Below are positions 8,562-16,612 of a stretch of DNA of 64,000 nucleotides, piece after piece. Position 1 is the first letter of the stretch. Each line of letters starts with the position of its first letter. The translations under genes and the position numbers were made by a program. The stretch comes from Aestuariivirga litoralis (GTDB lineage Bacteria > Pseudomonadota > Alphaproteobacteria > Rhizobiales > Aestuariivirgaceae): positions 62,001 through 126,000 of the forward strand of contig NZ_QKVK01000001.1 of assembly GCF_003234965.1 (NCBI RefSeq), written 5' to 3'. Below the pieces are notes generated by a model. It was not told the DNA's origin. It made no database searches and worked only from the letters and a program-made list of their open reading frames with translations.

Positions 8562-9176
8562 TCATGCCGTTCCAAGCCCGCGGAGCGCTGCGGGAAGGCT
8601 GGCGAGGCTCTGCGCGATCACCGCGTCGGTGCCAAGGCCTGGCGGCAGGCGGCCATCGATGATGAGGCTCGCAAAGCCATGCACCAGCGCGAAGGCGTGG
8701 GCGGCACGCGCCTCGACGTCGGGCCGCTCCGCACCGATGACCGCAGCCACCGCCTCCTCGAGCTGCGTCCAGGCCGCTTCCGCCGCCGCGCTGTAATGCG
8801 GCGTGCGCTCGAAGCTGTCCTGGTCGCGGAACATCATCTGGTAGGCGGCGGGATTGGCGGTGGCGAAGCGCACATAGGCCGCGCCCATGGCCAACAGGCG
8901 CCCTTCCGCCGATGGCGACGGTGCTGCATCTGCTGCTGCCGCGAGTTCACGCTGCATCTGCTCGAAGCCGCGCGCGCCGATCTCGGCCTTGAGGTGCTCG
9001 ACCGTGGGGAAGTGGTTCTTGGGAGCCGCATGCGAGACGCCGGCCCGCCTGGCGCATTCGCGCAGCGTGAAGCTCGAAAGCCCACCCTCCGTCAGGATGT
9101 CGATCCCGGCCTGAACCAGCGCCTCGCGCAGGCCGCCATGGTGATAGGGCTTCTTGTTCGGGGGCGCTCGATCCAT
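8562..9176 (-). CDS. TetR/AcrR family transcriptional regulator
   Basis: A 204-residue one-component regulator. The N-terminal helix-turn-helix covers about residues 15-60 (REALVQAGIDILTEGG, then TLRECARRAGVSHAAPKNHF). The C-terminal domain, with AYVRFATANPAAYQMMF, is of the kind that follows the WHG-type HTH. It is transcribed away from an Aba4-like/membrane protein pair; the shared 107-bp intergenic stretch holds a TTGAC/GTCAA inverted repeat, so autoregulation and control of that pair are likely. The ligand is unknown. Confidence 0.9.
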   Translation of the reverse strand: MDRAPPNKKPYHHGGLREALVQAGIDILTEGGLSSFTLRECARRAGVSHAAPKNHFPTVEHLKAEIGARGFEQMQRELAAAADAAPSPSAEGRLLAMGAAYVRFATANPAAYQMMFRDQDSFERTPHYSAAAEAAWTQLEEAVAAVIGAERPDVEARAAHAFALVHGFASLIIDGRLPPGLGTDAVIAQSLASLPAALRGLGTA

Positions 9177-9207
9177 GGATCACCTTTTCCCACGATATAT
9201 TTACGCT

Positions 9208-9233
9208 GTCAATATTTATGTTGACGGCGTCAA
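9208..9233. promoter_or_regulatory. Candidate TetR operator in the divergent promoter
   Basis: Three half-sites are phased here: GTCAA (9208-9212), TTGAC (9221-9225) and GTCAA (9229-9233). The last two form the palindrome TTGAC-GGC-GTCAA; the first two form a wider inverted repeat. The stretch is AT-rich, lies 32 bp from the TetR start and 51 bp from the Aba4-like start, and fits a TetR-dimer operator. Inferred from position and symmetry. Confidence 0.55.
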
Positions 9234-9283
9234 TTTTACTGGGATAGCACAACCTCCACGGCATGATGCAAGGAGGTTCAGCA

Positions 9284-9709
9284 ATGCCCGAAACGGTCTT
9301 TTCACTTGCAGGCTACCTTGCCATGGGGGGCTGGCTCGCCCTCGTCCTCGGCATCGTGCTGGACAAGCCCCTGCTGCGCGACCGCATTGCGGGGCTGTGG
9401 ATCCCCCTCATCCTGGCTTCCGCCTACAGCGTGGCCATCGCGGTGTTCTGGTGGGACGCGGAAGGCAGCTTCGACAGCCTGGCCGGCGTACAGCAGCTTT
9501 TCACCTGGCCCTGGGTGGCGCTCGCCGGCTGGGTCCACTACCTCGCCTATGACCTGTTCATCGGCGCGCTGATGTCGCGCCGCATCATGGAGGCGAAGAT
9601 CAACCGCCTCGTGCTCGTCCCCATCCTGCCCTTGGCCTTCATGTTCGGCCCCATCGGCTTCGTCATGGCGCAAGCCCTGCTTCTCACCCGAAGGGAAAAC
9701 AACGCATGA
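9284..9709 (+). CDS. Aba4-like (DUF4281) membrane protein
   Basis: A 141-residue protein with four hydrophobic helices and the Aba4-type features GLWIPLILASAYSVAI, WPWVALAGWVHYLAYDLFIG and LPLAFMFGPIGF. The plant homologue ABA4 is needed for neoxanthin synthesis; the bacterial members have no assigned reaction. The start follows a perfect AAGGAGG at about 9269-9275; an upstream ATG in the same frame (9263) would overlap that ribosome site and is not favoured. It overlaps the next membrane protein gene by 4 bp. Confidence 0.75.
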   Translation: MPETVFSLAGYLAMGGWLALVLGIVLDKPLLRDRIAGLWIPLILASAYSVAIAVFWWDAEGSFDSLAGVQQLFTWPWVALAGWVHYLAYDLFIGALMSRRIMEAKINRLVLVPILPLAFMFGPIGFVMAQALLLTRRENNA

Positions 9710-10506
9710 CCTTTCTCGCTCCCACGCTGCACCCCACCCTTCCCGCCCCCGGCACGCTGCGCCGGGCCAACCCGGCCATGTGGAACACCGGCATCGTCTT
9801 CCTCGCACTGTGCCTCGTGTGCATGGGCCTCACGCTGGTCGACCACCGGCTGTTCAACGGCATCAACGTGTGGATCAAGCCGGCCAAGTTCTTCGGCGCG
9901 ATCGGCCTCCATCTCCTGACCGTGACGGCGGCCCTGCTGCTGCTGCCGGAGAAGACGCGCACCAGCGGCAGGATGACCGCCCTCGCCTCTCTGATGGTCG
10001 CCTTCATGATCTATGAGACAGGCTACATCTCGCTCCGTGCGGCACGCCTTGAAGCGTCGCACTACAATGAAACGCCGTGGGGTGCCCTGGGCTATGCGAT
10101 GATGGGCGTGGGCGCCGTGTCGGTGGTGATCTTCACCGCATGGGTCGGCATGCTGGTGCTGCGCCAGGGGCCGGGCACGCTGCTCGGCCGGGCCGTCGGC
10201 TGGTCATTCATCCTGTCGGCCCCGCTCACCATCGTCACCGCGGCAACGCTGAGCGCCATGGGGTCGCACTGGATCGGCGGCGACCAGACGGATGCGACGG
10301 GCCTGCCCTTCTTCCACTGGTCGACCACGGGCGGCGATCTCCGTCCGGCGCATTTCTTCGCGCTGCACCTCATCCAGATCGTGCCCGCCGCCGCGCTGAC
10401 TGGCAACCGGCGCTTCACCCTCGCCGTGGGTGCTTTCACCGTGGCAGCCGCGCTCGGCAGTTTCGGGCTGGGACTGGCCGGAATTCCACTCCTCCCCCTG
10501 CGCTGA
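9706..10506 (+). CDS. Polytopic membrane protein of unknown function
   Basis: A 266-residue protein with about seven transmembrane helices, starting after a 25-residue polar N-terminus. Recurring features are VWIKPAKFFGAIGLHLLTV in the second helix region, a periplasmic loop with MGSHWIGGDQTDATGLPFFHWSTTGG-like His and Trp residues, and HFFALHLIQ. I do not recognise a named family. It is cotranslated with the Aba4-like gene (ATGA overlap) and likely under the divergent TetR regulator, so the two may form one membrane system. Confidence 0.75.
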   Translation: MTFLAPTLHPTLPAPGTLRRANPAMWNTGIVFLALCLVCMGLTLVDHRLFNGINVWIKPAKFFGAIGLHLLTVTAALLLLPEKTRTSGRMTALASLMVAFMIYETGYISLRAARLEASHYNETPWGALGYAMMGVGAVSVVIFTAWVGMLVLRQGPGTLLGRAVGWSFILSAPLTIVTAATLSAMGSHWIGGDQTDATGLPFFHWSTTGGDLRPAHFFALHLIQIVPAAALTGNRRFTLAVGAFTVAAALGSFGLGLAGIPLLPLR

Positions 10507-10525
10507 GGCCGTCGCTGAAAACGTC

Positions 10526-10551
10526 GTCTCCGCCGCTCGCCCGGCGGAGAC
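10526..10551 (+). terminator. Hairpin after the Aba4-like operon
   Basis: GTCTCCGCC (10526-10534) pairs perfectly with GGCGGAGAC (10543-10551) across an 8-nt loop, 20 bp after the operon stop. There is no T-run (ATTTACC follows), so it is a 3' stem-loop and a weak terminator candidate. Confidence 0.45.
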
Positions 10552-10649
10552 ATTTACCGGGCGTATACGCGCAGGTTTCATGCTATCTGTCCGCGATCCG
10601 TCGCGGGGACCTGTCCGCCACCACGCGCATCCTGTGTGAAGCCAAGGAA

Positions 10650-11345
10650 ATGCCCGCTCCACCCACCATCTACATCGTCTGCTCCGACCGCGGCCGCAAT
10701 GGCAAGACGCTGCTGGCGCGCATCCTGGTCGACCACCTGCTGATCGCGGAACGCGACCCCTTCTGCTTCGACCTGAGTGCGCCCGAGGGGGCGCTGCGTG
10801 CCTATTTCCCCGGGCGCACGGCCCTCATCGACATGCACGAGGCGAAGGGCCGGGAGAAGCTGTTCGACATTCTGCTCAGCCGTGCGGGGCGCGACTATGT
10901 GATCGACGTCCCCAGCGCCCAGCTCGCCCGCTTTCTCGAGGCGGCGGGCGAGGCGCGGCTGCACGAGGAGGCAGCGGCCAGGGGCTTCCGCCTCTGCGTG
11001 CTCTTCGTGGTCGACCGCGACCCTGCCTCGCTCAAGACCGCGGTGGCGCTGGAGGAGATGCTGCAGCCGGACATGCTGGTGCCGGTGGTGAACCGCTTCG
11101 TCGGCACCTCGCTGCCCGAGGGTGTGCCCGGCCCCGTGGTGATGCTCGACAAGATCGAGGGTGAGTTGCGCGTCATCATCTCGCACCGGCGCTTCTCGCT
11201 CAGGAGCTTCCTGCTCGGCGACGAGCAGGAGGTGCCGGCGCGGCTGCGCCCGCAGCTGAAGAACGTGTTGCACGGCGTGATCGACGGGCTGCGCAACATC
11301 GAGCCCGCCATGAGCCTGCAGTCGCTGCACGGGGCCGACCTCTGA
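10650..11345 (+). CDS. P-loop NTPase-like protein of unknown role
   Basis: A 231-residue soluble protein. Near the N-terminus, IYIVCSDRGRNGKTLLARIL resembles the ParA/MinD deviant Walker A, with GRNGKT in place of GGVGKT, and FCFDLSAPEGALRAYFPG follows as in such ATPases. The C-terminal half has LFVVDRDPASLKTAVALEEML. There is no partner ParB or replication gene nearby. The start at ATG 10650 is preceded by CCAAGGAA. Fold assignment is by motif only. Confidence 0.6.
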   Translation: MPAPPTIYIVCSDRGRNGKTLLARILVDHLLIAERDPFCFDLSAPEGALRAYFPGRTALIDMHEAKGREKLFDILLSRAGRDYVIDVPSAQLARFLEAAGEARLHEEAAARGFRLCVLFVVDRDPASLKTAVALEEMLQPDMLVPVVNRFVGTSLPEGVPGPVVMLDKIEGELRVIISHRRFSLRSFLLGDEQEVPARLRPQLKNVLHGVIDGLRNIEPAMSLQSLHGADL

Positions 11346-11413
11346 AATTTGAATTTGAACGTCCCTGCCGCGGCGACTAGACTGCAGGTTGACCGAATTC
11401 CGGGAGTTTCCCC

Positions 11414-11848
11414 ATGAAGACCCTCAAGGCCCTGCCCTTCGCCCTGGCCCTTCTCGCCGCGAGCGCGATCGTTCCGCTGTGCGCGCCGCAGGCCGTTGCG
11501 CAGGTGACGAACATCGACGTGCAATGGGCCATTTCATCGATCCAGATGGCGGGCAAGCGCGCCAGCCAGGTGCCCGGCATCAAGAAGGTGCCGAGCGTCG
11601 GCGTCATCCGTCTCGACATCCCCACCGTGCCCATGTACCGCGGCGACATTCCGGACTGGCAGGACTTCAAGATCATGACCCAGCGCAATGCCGCGGGCGT
11701 CGCCAAGCTGCAGCGCAACCTGGCGGCCAATCCGGTGACGGCGGCAGCGCTTGCCAAGGTACGCGTCAAGCCCTCGCAGGTGGCAGGCGTGCAGATCGGC
11801 AGCAATGGCGCGCTGCGGCTCTACATCTTCTCGGCCCGCAACTGGTAG
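11414..11848 (+). CDS. Secreted hypothetical protein
   Basis: A 144-residue protein with a signal peptide cleaved after about residue 30 (AVAQ). The mature part has alternating charged and hydrophobic segments (IDVQWAISSIQMAG, VGVIRLDIPTVP, GSNGALRLYIFS) and no cysteines after the signal region. No family recognised. It is convergent with the SRPBCC gene, the two stop codons being 1 bp apart. GGGAGTTTCCCC lies just before the start. Confidence 0.65.
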   Translation: MKTLKALPFALALLAASAIVPLCAPQAVAQVTNIDVQWAISSIQMAGKRASQVPGIKKVPSVGVIRLDIPTVPMYRGDIPDWQDFKIMTQRNAAGVAKLQRNLAANPVTAAALAKVRVKPSQVAGVQIGSNGALRLYIFSARNW

Positions 11849-11849
11849 C

Positions 11850-12317
11850 TCAGGCGGCGATACGCCGGGCCACGTCTTCCAGCTGGTCCGCCGCCTTTCC
11901 CCAGCCGTCGTGGAAACCCATCTCCTCGTGGCGCTGGCGGGCGGCCTCCGACCAGTGGCGCACCCGCGCCTCGTAGCGCGTGCCGCCTGCCTCGTCGGCA
12001 AAGCTGGCGATGGCGGTCATGAAGGGTTCGGCCGAGGGCACCCAGGCTTCCACATAGGCATCGGTGAAGACCAGGCGCTGCTGCGGCACCACCTCCAGAT
12101 AGATCCCGCGGTTGGGGAATTCCTCGCCGTTGGGGCCGCGGAACAGCATGTAGCTGGCGCCGCCGGGGCGCAGGTCGATCTCGACGACGGGCGTGGTCCA
12201 CGGCCTCGGCGTGAACCATTGCTTGATCAGCTCGGGCTCCGTCCAGCAGCGCCAGACGGCAGCCCGCGGCGCGGCGATGAGGCGGGTGAGCGAGAGTTCG
12301 TGGAGCGGTTCAGCCAT
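11850..12317 (-). CDS. SRPBCC (AHSA1-like) domain protein
   Basis: A 155-residue START-fold protein of the activator-of-Hsp90 (AHSA1) type: LTRLIAAPRAAVWRCWTEPELIKQWFTP at the N-terminus, GGASYMLFRGPNGEE in the middle, and a C-terminal helix with RHEEMGFHDGWGKAADQLEDV. Such proteins bind hydrophobic ligands in a deep cavity and are often found beside ArsR-type regulators; none is next to it here. The start is fixed by CCGGAGGAAGCCCC directly upstream. Confidence 0.85.
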   Translation of the reverse strand: MAEPLHELSLTRLIAAPRAAVWRCWTEPELIKQWFTPRPWTTPVVEIDLRPGGASYMLFRGPNGEEFPNRGIYLEVVPQQRLVFTDAYVEAWVPSAEPFMTAIASFADEAGGTRYEARVRHWSEAARQRHEEMGFHDGWGKAADQLEDVARRIAA

Positions 12318-12415
12318 GGGGCTTCCTCCGGAATGCGTATCGCGCAACAATTGCTTTCGGCCGCTTCGGCTAGGTGCAAGACTAGCATCCCGCATCGGCA
12401 GAAAGGACCAGCATC

Positions 12416-13435
12416 ATGATCCGGCATTTTTCGTGGGGGCGCCAGTACCTCTGGGTTCAGTTCGCGGCCCTCTTGCTCGTGCTGCTGACGGCGGGCCACG
12501 CCCGGGCGGATGATCCGCTGCCCTCATGGAACGAGGGAGCGGCCAAGAGCGCCATCATCGGCTACGTGACGAAGGTGACACGGCAGGGCACCCCGGATTT
12601 CGTTCCCGAAGGCGAGCGCGTCGCGGTGTTCGACAATGACGGGACGCTGTGGCCGGAAAACCCCATGCCCTTCCAGATGGCCTATGCCATCGACGTGGCG
12701 AAGCAGCTTGCCGCCACCGACCCCAAGATCGCGGCAAACCCGATGGTGAAGGCGCTCATCGCCGATGACTGGGCAACGCTGATGGCCGCGCCGCACCACC
12801 AGGGCTTCCTCGAGATCGTGGCGCTCACCCACGCCGGCACCACGGTGGACGAGTTCCGCCAGTCGGTGGAGGCGTGGATGAAAACCGCGACGCATCCGCG
12901 CTTCAAGCGCCGCTATGACCAGCTCACCTACCAGCCGATGCAGGAGGTGCTGGCCTATTTCCGCGCCAACGGCTTCAAGACCTTCATCGTCTCCGGCGGC
13001 GGGGCGGACTTCATGCGGGTCTGGAGCGAGCGCGTCTATGGCATTCCGCCGGCCCAGGTCGTGGGTTCCACCACCAGGGTGGTCTACGAGCTACGCGACT
13101 CGGGGCCGGTGCTGGTCAAGACGATGGACAACCTCGTCGTCGACGACAAGGCGGGCAAGCCCGCCGGCATCCATGCCTATATCGGCCAGCGCCCCATCGC
13201 GGTCTTCGGCAACAGCGACGGCGACAAGGAGATGCTGGAATATGGCACCATCGCCAACCCGCTTCCGAGCCTCGGCGTCATCGTGCACCACACCGATGCG
13301 GAGCGCGAATACCAGTATGACGTGAACCCGAAGAGCAGCGGCACGCTGGTCGAGGCGCTGAAGGAAGCCCCGCAGCGCGGCTGGACCGTGGTCAGCATGA
13401 AGGACGACTGGAAGACGATCTTCGCGCCGGAGTGA
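12416..13435 (+). CDS. Secreted HAD-superfamily phosphatase
   Basis: A 339-residue haloacid dehalogenase-type hydrolase with a signal peptide (cleavage after about HARA, residue 31). HAD motif I is VFDNDGTLWP with Asp73 and Asp75, motif II FIVSGGG, and motif IV GNSDGDKEML. Location in the periplasm suggests phosphomonoester scavenging; acid phosphatases of this HAD type are common in this niche. Substrate unknown. Preceded by AAAGGACCAGCATC. It ends 1 bp before the stop of the convergent DUF1622 gene. Confidence 0.85.
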   Translation: MIRHFSWGRQYLWVQFAALLLVLLTAGHARADDPLPSWNEGAAKSAIIGYVTKVTRQGTPDFVPEGERVAVFDNDGTLWPENPMPFQMAYAIDVAKQLAATDPKIAANPMVKALIADDWATLMAAPHHQGFLEIVALTHAGTTVDEFRQSVEAWMKTATHPRFKRRYDQLTYQPMQEVLAYFRANGFKTFIVSGGGADFMRVWSERVYGIPPAQVVGSTTRVVYELRDSGPVLVKTMDNLVVDDKAGKPAGIHAYIGQRPIAVFGNSDGDKEMLEYGTIANPLPSLGVIVHHTDAEREYQYDVNPKSSGTLVEALKEAPQRGWTVVSMKDDWKTIFAPE

Positions 13436-13436
13436 G

Positions 13437-13820
13437 TCAGCCCGCCGCGGAGTCCGGGGCCGCCCTGCGCCGGTCGGCCTTGTCGATCTCGATCTGCAGG
13501 AAATAGTTGAGCGCCGTCCGGATGGTGGCGATGGCCGCCAGCTGGCCGATTTCAGACCAGGTGGGCGCCACCGCGGTGCGCAGGATGTCGGCGGCGAGCA
13601 GGAATTCCAGCGCCAGGGCCAGCCAGCGGCCGAGACGCAGGCGCACATCCTCCTTGGCCTCGTGGGTGGAGGCGGCATCGCCGGGCGCGAAGCTCTGCAG
13701 GATCAGCAGCAGGGTGCGGAAGGCCCCCTCGATGACCGCGATGGCAATGACGAAGGCCGCCACTCCCTCCGTGATGGTGGAGAGCATCAGGGTCAGTTCC
13801 TTGATCAGCTCGGCGGTCAT
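13437..13820 (-). CDS. DUF1622 family membrane protein
   Basis: A 127-residue protein with an N-terminal helix (TEGVAAFVIAIAVIEGAF), a second hydrophobic segment (RLGRWLALALEFLLAADIL) and a third (IGQLAAIATIRTALNYFL), matching DUF1622. Function in the cell is unknown. The start at 13820 has AAGGAC about 8 nt upstream; an in-frame Met 15 codons earlier is less likely because it lacks such a site. Confidence 0.75.
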   Translation of the reverse strand: MTAELIKELTLMLSTITEGVAAFVIAIAVIEGAFRTLLLILQSFAPGDAASTHEAKEDVRLRLGRWLALALEFLLAADILRTAVAPTWSEIGQLAAIATIRTALNYFLQIEIDKADRRRAAPDSAAG

Positions 13821-14008
13821 CCGACGTCCTTCAGCACCAGTGTCTGTCCTGCCCCCTTGTGCCACGGGCGCGGCAACCCGTCACGCCCCCAGATCGCCGG
13901 ACGCCGGACGATTGCCGCGGAACCATTTGCGCCATTTTGCCCCTTTGACGGCAACCGGAGCAGGTCCTAAAAGATGTATTGTAAATGCAACTAAATCCGG
14001 GAGGCACC

Positions 14009-14494
14009 ATGAAACTGCTGAAACTGTCGTTGCAGGCGGCTGCACTGTCGACGCTCATCTCCACCGCCGCACTGGCCGAGCCGGTGGTGACCGTGACCCT
14101 CATCGACAAGGTGGGAAGCAGCACCAGCGAGGTGCCGGAAATGGGCATGGGCACCGGCGGCGACATGGCCATGGCCAAGATGGGCGTCAACGCCAGCCCC
14201 CGCCAGGTGCGCCCCGGCCCGGTGACCTTCAAGGTCACCAACCTCGCCAGCCAGATCGTGCATGAGGTGATCGTGGCAAGGCTGCCGGAGGGCACGGAGA
14301 AACTGCCCTACGACGAGAAGACCATGCTGGTGGACGAAAACGCCCTGCAGTCCTTCGGCGCCGTGAAGGAGATCGACCCCAGCCGCAGCGCCGCGCTGAC
14401 GGTCACGCTGAAGCCCGGCAAGTACCTGCTCTACTGCAACCTTCCCGGCCACTACATGGCGGGCATGTGGACGGTGATCGACGTCGTCCCCTGA
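14009..14494 (+). CDS. Secreted cupredoxin (type 1 copper protein)
   Basis: A 161-residue periplasmic protein with a signal peptide ending ALAEP (about residue 23). It carries a full blue-copper site: His85 (IVHEV), Cys143, His148 and Met153 in YCNLPGHYMAGM. A Met-rich loop (EMGMGTGGDMAMAKM, 44-58) is inserted, of the kind that binds Cu(I). Likely an electron carrier or copper carrier. It is monocistronic, with GGGAGGCACC before the start, and no oxidase or reductase gene adjoins it. Confidence 0.85.
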   Translation: MKLLKLSLQAAALSTLISTAALAEPVVTVTLIDKVGSSTSEVPEMGMGTGGDMAMAKMGVNASPRQVRPGPVTFKVTNLASQIVHEVIVARLPEGTEKLPYDEKTMLVDENALQSFGAVKEIDPSRSAALTVTLKPGKYLLYCNLPGHYMAGMWTVIDVVP

Positions 14495-14516
14495 CGGCGG
14501 GCGGAGCAGGACAGGC

Positions 14517-14539
14517 GGGCGCCGGGAACCACGGCGCCC
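14517..14539 (+). terminator. Hairpin after the cupredoxin gene
   Basis: GGGCGCC and GGCGCCC form a perfect 7-bp stem 22 bp after the cupredoxin stop. The following CCTTGCTGCGTTT is only weakly T-rich, so termination is plausible and not certain. Confidence 0.4.
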
Positions 14540-14584
14540 CTTGCTGCGTTTGGCGGCGTTCCCTCAACGAGTGACAGACGGATC

Positions 14585-15052
14585 ATGCCAGAGAAAGCTC
14601 CCGCCATTTCCCGTGAACGGCTCGCGGCACTGCTGAACGACGACCTCGCGCGCGAATATCAGGCGATCATCGCCTATACGGTCTACTCGCAGGTGCTGAA
14701 GGGCGCGCAATACATGAGCATTGCCGACCAGCTGCAGCTGCACGCGGCGGAGGAGCTGAAGCATGCCCTCACCATCGCCCGCCAGATCGACTATCTCGGC
14801 GCCATGCCCACCGCCACGCCGAAGCCGGTGAAGCTCACCGACAGCGCCGAGGAGATGCTGCGCGCCGACCTCGCGAACGAGGTCGACACCATTCGCCACT
14901 ATCGCACCCGCGTGCGGCAGTGCGAGGCGCTGGGCGAGTTCGCCATTGCCGAACACATCCGCGAAATCCTGCTCGATGAGCAGGACCACCTCATCGATCT
15001 CGCCACCGCACTGGGCGAGGATGCTCCGGCGGTGGGCGACGCACAGCCCTGA
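14585..15052 (+). CDS. Ferritin-like (bacterioferritin-type) di-iron domain protein
   Basis: A 155-residue four-helix-bundle protein. Metal-ligand patterns are in order: LAREYQAIIAYTVY (helix 1), HAAEELKHALTIAR (helix 2), NEVDTIRHYRTRV (helix 3) and EILLDEQDHLIDLA (helix 4), so two E-x-x-H type pairs are present. Members store iron or act in oxidative-stress protection. There is no haem-binding Met pattern that I can place, so it is not called Bfr itself. Transcribed alone after the cupredoxin gene. Confidence 0.85.
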   Translation: MPEKAPAISRERLAALLNDDLAREYQAIIAYTVYSQVLKGAQYMSIADQLQLHAAEELKHALTIARQIDYLGAMPTATPKPVKLTDSAEEMLRADLANEVDTIRHYRTRVRQCEALGEFAIAEHIREILLDEQDHLIDLATALGEDAPAVGDAQP

Positions 15053-15101
15053 CCCGCGCCGCCCATTGACATGGCGCGGACACGCGGCGAAGGCTCGCTC
15101 C

Positions 15102-15392
15102 ATGCTGCGCGTGTGTTGCCTGAGTCTCCTGCTGGTGCTGTCCACAAGTCTCCCTGCCCAGGCCGGGGACAGCGGCGAGGTCATCGACTTTCCCTGCCTC
15201 AAGAATCTCGGCGATGGCCGCGTGCTGGTCGACGGCACGCAATGGGATGACGCAATGCGCAGCCTGGGCCACGTTCTCACGGACGGCGCCTATGTGCCTT
15301 ACGAGGTGCTCTCCTTCGAACTGAAGAAGAAGCAGGACGACACCTGGGCGGAAGGCCAGTGCCGCATGAAGCTGCTGCCCGTGGCCAGGTGA
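15102..15392 (+). CDS. Small secreted hypothetical protein
   Basis: A 96-residue protein with a signal peptide ending PAQAG (residue 21), followed by a short mature chain with Cys in DFPCLKN and near the end in EGQCRMKLL, which could form one disulfide. Motif GTQWDDAMRSLGHVL in the centre. No family recognised. CGAAGGCTCGCTCC lies before the start. It follows the ferritin-like gene by 49 bp and may be cotranscribed with it. Confidence 0.55.
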   Translation: MLRVCCLSLLLVLSTSLPAQAGDSGEVIDFPCLKNLGDGRVLVDGTQWDDAMRSLGHVLTDGAYVPYEVLSFELKKKQDDTWAEGQCRMKLLPVAR

Positions 15393-15566
15393 GCCGCGGC
15401 GCCGCCCAATGCACCATCTCTGCGCTCTAAGCTTCTGATTGTATTGTTGTTTTCTGGCAACAAGCGACGGCTTTTGCGCGCCACCGCTAGGTTTCGGGCG
15501 GGCTTGCCACTATGCCTCTCTCACGGGTCCACGAGAGACTCACATACTGTCAGGGGATATTCAAAC

Positions 15567-16337
15567 ATGACCTTCCGTTCCTGCCCGGCGCTTGTCGCCG
15601 GCCTTCTTCTGTCTGTGTCCGCCGGTGCGATGACCGCCCAGGCCGCTGACGTCGCCGTTCCTGCAAGTGATCTTTGGAATGGCTTCTATGTTGGCGCCCA
15701 GGCCGGATACCTGCAGGGCTCCTACAGCAATTCGGACCTCTGCCAGAACATCACGGGCGAGGGCCGCATCTGCCTCGGCGACATGGAGAACAATTTCAAC
15801 ATCGGCGATTCCAGCCCGGACGGCGTCACCGCCGGCGGCTATGTGGGCTACAACTACCGCATCGAGTCCGTCGTGCTCGGCCTCGAGGGCGACTGGAACT
15901 GGGACAATGGCCAGGACAGCAAGAGCCTGCTCGGCGAACTGAGCTACGACACCTCGCTCAACTGGGATGCGGCGATCCGCGCCCGCCTCGGCTATGTGTT
16001 GGATGAGCGCGCGCTGCTCTACGTGACGGGCGGCCCGAGCTGGCTCAACACCGAGCTCTCCACCAGCTTCAACATCAACGTCAATGCCCCCGCCCCCAAC
16101 GTCAAGAAGGGCGACAGCAGCACCGAGTTCGGCTGGGTCCTCGGCGCGGGCGCGGAATATGCCATCACCGAGCACCTGAGCGTCAAGGCCGAGTACCTGC
16201 ACGGCTGGTACGGCGATGCCGATCTCGACATCCTGAGCGGCACCAGCGGCGGCGAGACGGAGAAAATCTACATCAAGCAGGACCTGCAGACCAACCTGGT
16301 GCGCGCCGGCGTCGCCTATCACTTCGGCGGCCTCTGA
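15567..16337 (+). CDS. Outer-membrane beta-barrel protein (Omp25/RopB-like)
   Basis: A 256-residue protein with a signal peptide (cleaved after TAQAA, residue 27). The mature chain begins with WNGFYVGAQAGY, repeats of alternating aromatic/polar strands follow (NYRIESVVLGLEGDWNW, AAIRARLGYVLDERALLYVTGG, GAGAEYAITEHLSVKAEYLHG), and it ends with VRAGVAYHFGGL, close to the terminal-Phe barrel signature. This is the eight-stranded barrel type common in Hyphomicrobiales outer membranes. An intrinsic terminator follows directly. Confidence 0.9.
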   Translation: MTFRSCPALVAGLLLSVSAGAMTAQAADVAVPASDLWNGFYVGAQAGYLQGSYSNSDLCQNITGEGRICLGDMENNFNIGDSSPDGVTAGGYVGYNYRIESVVLGLEGDWNWDNGQDSKSLLGELSYDTSLNWDAAIRARLGYVLDERALLYVTGGPSWLNTELSTSFNINVNAPAPNVKKGDSSTEFGWVLGAGAEYAITEHLSVKAEYLHGWYGDADLDILSGTSGGETEKIYIKQDLQTNLVRAGVAYHFGGL

Positions 16338-16360
16338 GAAGAAGCGCCACACCAAACGGA

Positions 16361-16386
16361 AAACCCCGCCGCGAGGCGGGGTTTTT
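16361..16386 (+). terminator. Intrinsic terminator of the outer-membrane protein gene
   Basis: AAACCCCGCC-GCGA-GGCGGGGTTTTT is a 9-10-bp GC-rich stem with a 4-nt loop and a T-run, 24 bp after the stop. The A-run on the other side means it may also end slyX transcription from the minus strand. Confidence 0.9.
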
Positions 16387-16394
16387 GTTTGGGC

Positions 16395-16607
16395 TCAGTA
16401 ATGCGGCGGCGGCTTCTCCGGCCCGCCACCCTGCATCCGGCCGGCCTCGTCGAACTCCTCGCGCAGCTCCGACACGCGCCGCTCCAGTGAGTCGATCTTG
16501 CGCCACTGCGCCACCACCATGTCGTTCAGGTCGGCGATCACCTTGTCCTGCTCGGCAATGCGCAGTTCGAGCTCGGCGATGAGCAGGGCCGTCCCGTCAC
16601 CCGGCAT
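16395..16607 (-). CDS. slyX: SlyX-like coiled-coil protein
   Basis: A 70-residue protein with the SlyX pattern: an acidic coiled coil (LIAELELRIAEQDKVIADLND, then WRKIDSLERRVSELREEF) and the C-terminal PEKPPPHY tail that marks the family. Function is unknown despite wide conservation. It lies 5 bp downstream of guaA and is probably cotranscribed. GGGAG sits 8 nt before the chosen start; a start five codons earlier would overlap guaA. Confidence 0.85.
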   Translation of the reverse strand: MPGDGTALLIAELELRIAEQDKVIADLNDMVVAQWRKIDSLERRVSELREEFDEAGRMQGGGPEKPPPHY

Positions 16608-16612
16608 GGCGG

